A stretch of DNA of 64,000 nt from NCBI RefSeq assembly GCF_000315915.1, contig NC_020186.1, positions 1,240,001-1,304,000 on the forward strand, given 5' to 3'. Below the pieces are notes generated by a model. It was not told the DNA's origin, made no database searches, and saw nothing but the letters and a program-made list of their open reading frames with translations. Positions 62,638-64,000 of this stretch are shown piece by piece. The stretch comes from Henningerozyma blattae CBS 6284. Lineage: Eukaryota; Ascomycota; Saccharomycetes; Saccharomycetales; Saccharomycetaceae. A program made the position numbers and the translations under genes. How positions within the stretch are numbered: the first letter of the stretch is position 1; each line of letters starts with the position of its first letter.

Positions 62638-64000
62638 AGTAATTGCAATTATGTTCTATATGCTATATTCTTTTGTTGTACTCCTCCGATCCAATAATGT
62701 TTCAAACACCAACTTTCTAAATTTGTAATTTTATATAGATCCAAGTTTATGTCTACTTATTTTATAATAAATTTATCTTTGTAAGATCTATATAACTTTC
62801 AACATCTTCTTATAAAATGCTCATTTCTATAAATATATCAAGTTACGACTCCAACTGACAAATAAAGGAGAAACGGGAAATTTGTGAGGAGTGGCGTGTT
62901 TTAGGGTTAAAACTCAAACCCTAAAAAGGTCACATGCTAAAAAGGGTTTTACAAAATATAAACATGCTTTATATATTATAGTTAAAGGGAATGAAATCCT
63001 ATCAAAAGAAATTGTTTTATTTTACTAATTTGTTACCAAAAGATATCGTTCCTGACATAATATTTCAAAAAAAGTATTTTTGCTGGGATATATCAATGAG
63101 TAGTGAAGTGTATATTGATAAGAAAAATGTGGCGTGAAAATTAATATTCGGTAAACCAGATACCACTGATTCTTAATTTCTATAATTTTGTCTGATTAGG
63201 TATGATTAGAGGAGGGTTTTATTCACAGGATTAGTTAAAAGTCTGTTGGGGTGTTTGGATTAATAAAATCTTGAATTAAGATCCCAGGAAGCAATTCACA
63301 AATAAGAATCATATAAGTAAATATTTCCTTTGAAAGAAATTAATTTGGTAATTAAATAAAATTGGGCATGATTAAAATGACTGTTTATTACAATCGATGT
63401 AGGCGAAAAATGTATATAATTTGTTCGTGTATATATATACTCTCCATTTCTTCTTATTTTTACTATTATAGCATGTGATTTTGTAATTCAATGTATATTT
63501 CCCAGAAGTAATATTCTAACAGGATTATCCCGCTAGCATTTTTTTTGTTAATTTTTTACTTTTTCAAATAATGAAAACAGCAAAATATTTTAGTTTCATA
63601 CTAAACATGAAAATTAGATCAATTTCGGCATTAGGAAAAAGAACATCAGGTAAAATCAGAACTATTTAGGCAAATAAGATTTACTGTGAACCAAATACGT
63701 CATCCAATAGAAAAAAAAATTAAAAGTCTTTTAATAAAACGTGAGACACGGAATACGGCAAAGGCATTGAAGTAATACTCCTGTGATGCATGAATATTAA
63801 TAATTATCTGCTGGCTTTTGACGCAGTAACCCTCTAAGTACGACACTCCTTAGATTTTTCATTTTGGAAAATTTAATACAGAAATTGAAACCTATTTTCA
63901 TTCCCTCCATCCCTATAGAGTGAAACTTATAGCTCAATTACATCAAATTTCCACTAAGCTTAAGAATATTTAATGTACAGACGGTTTCCAACTCATGATG
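62638..64000. other. Intergenic, right end of window
   Basis: 1.36 kb upstream of HSE1, AT-rich, with an inverted pair of Tbf1-type motifs at 62901-62924. No gene reaches the window edge that I can support. Confidence 0.55.
62901..62924. promoter_or_regulatory. Inverted pair of Tbf1-type motifs
   Basis: TTAGGGTT (62901-62908) and AACCCTAA (62917-62924) form an inverted pair about 265 bp upstream of HSE1. AACCCTAA is the Tbf1 recognition motif in yeast, common at snoRNA promoters and subtelomeres. Confidence 0.5.

Overview
The window is nuclear DNA of a budding yeast of the Saccharomycetaceae. Nearly all recognisable proteins have a close, same-length counterpart in Saccharomyces cerevisiae, introns use GTATGT/TACTAAC signals, tRNA genes are yeast-like, and a Ty-type retrotransposon uses the +1 frameshift heptamer CTTAGGC. 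The DNA is very AT-rich, with long poly-A/T runs, (TA)n and (TTA)n tracts, Asn/Asp/Gln-rich proteins and wide intergenic gaps. Gene order mixes S. cerevisiae chromosomes VII and XVI (left block) and XI and VIII (right block), as expected for one track of the pre-duplication order. Several ancestral neighbours (DID4, MRP17, BYE1, RPL14, LAG1/LAC1 relatives) are missing and leave empty gaps. I infer a post-whole-genome-duplication yeast of the Vanderwaltozyma/Tetrapisispora/Kazachstania type; the species is not identified. One base is ambiguous (position 5013).

Layout. 1-2.7 kb: a PPQ1-like protein phosphatase. 3.3-4.5 kb: tRNA-Val with three LTR remnants. 5.1-8.4 kb, minus strand: an unrecognised 248-residue ORF and a twice-frameshifted coiled-coil gene with a Gag-like look; this is the least explained coding DNA here. 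9-25.7 kb: a compact conserved block RPB9, MNP1, HRR25, NPY1, PGC1, SGF73, ALG2, TYW1. 26.7-35.1 kb: a retrotransposon hotspot with tRNA-Phe, tRNA-Val, a full-length copia-type element with intact gag and pol, and a tRNA-Ser/tRNA-Val pair, all set in inverted LTR duplications. 37-38.7 kb: LCB3-like sphingoid-base-phosphate phosphatase. 40.6-41.7 kb: a GC-rich island with 10-bp-phased repeats. 42.1-43.0 kb: a gene ending in a CaaX box, broken by a frameshift at an A8 run. 43.0-51.5 kb: a gene desert holding a candidate point centromere at about 44.7-44.9 kb, consistent with MET14 (next to CEN11 in S. cerevisiae) being the next gene. 51.5-62.6 kb: MET14, AUR1, a doubtful short ORF, the intron-containing SFT1, CAP1 and HSE1.

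The genes are mostly housekeeping: transcription (RPB9, SGF73), mitochondrial translation (MNP1), tRNA modification (TYW1), N-glycosylation (ALG2), sphingolipids (LCB3, AUR1), phosphatidylglycerol turnover (PGC1), NAD metabolism and sulfate assimilation (NPY1, MET14), and trafficking or cytoskeleton (HRR25, SFT1, HSE1, CAP1). The main novelty candidates are the orphan Gag-like locus at 5-8.4 kb, a covarying hairpin in one LTR family, the palindromic retrotransposon/tRNA arrangement, the long-spacer centromere candidate, and the helically phased GC island.
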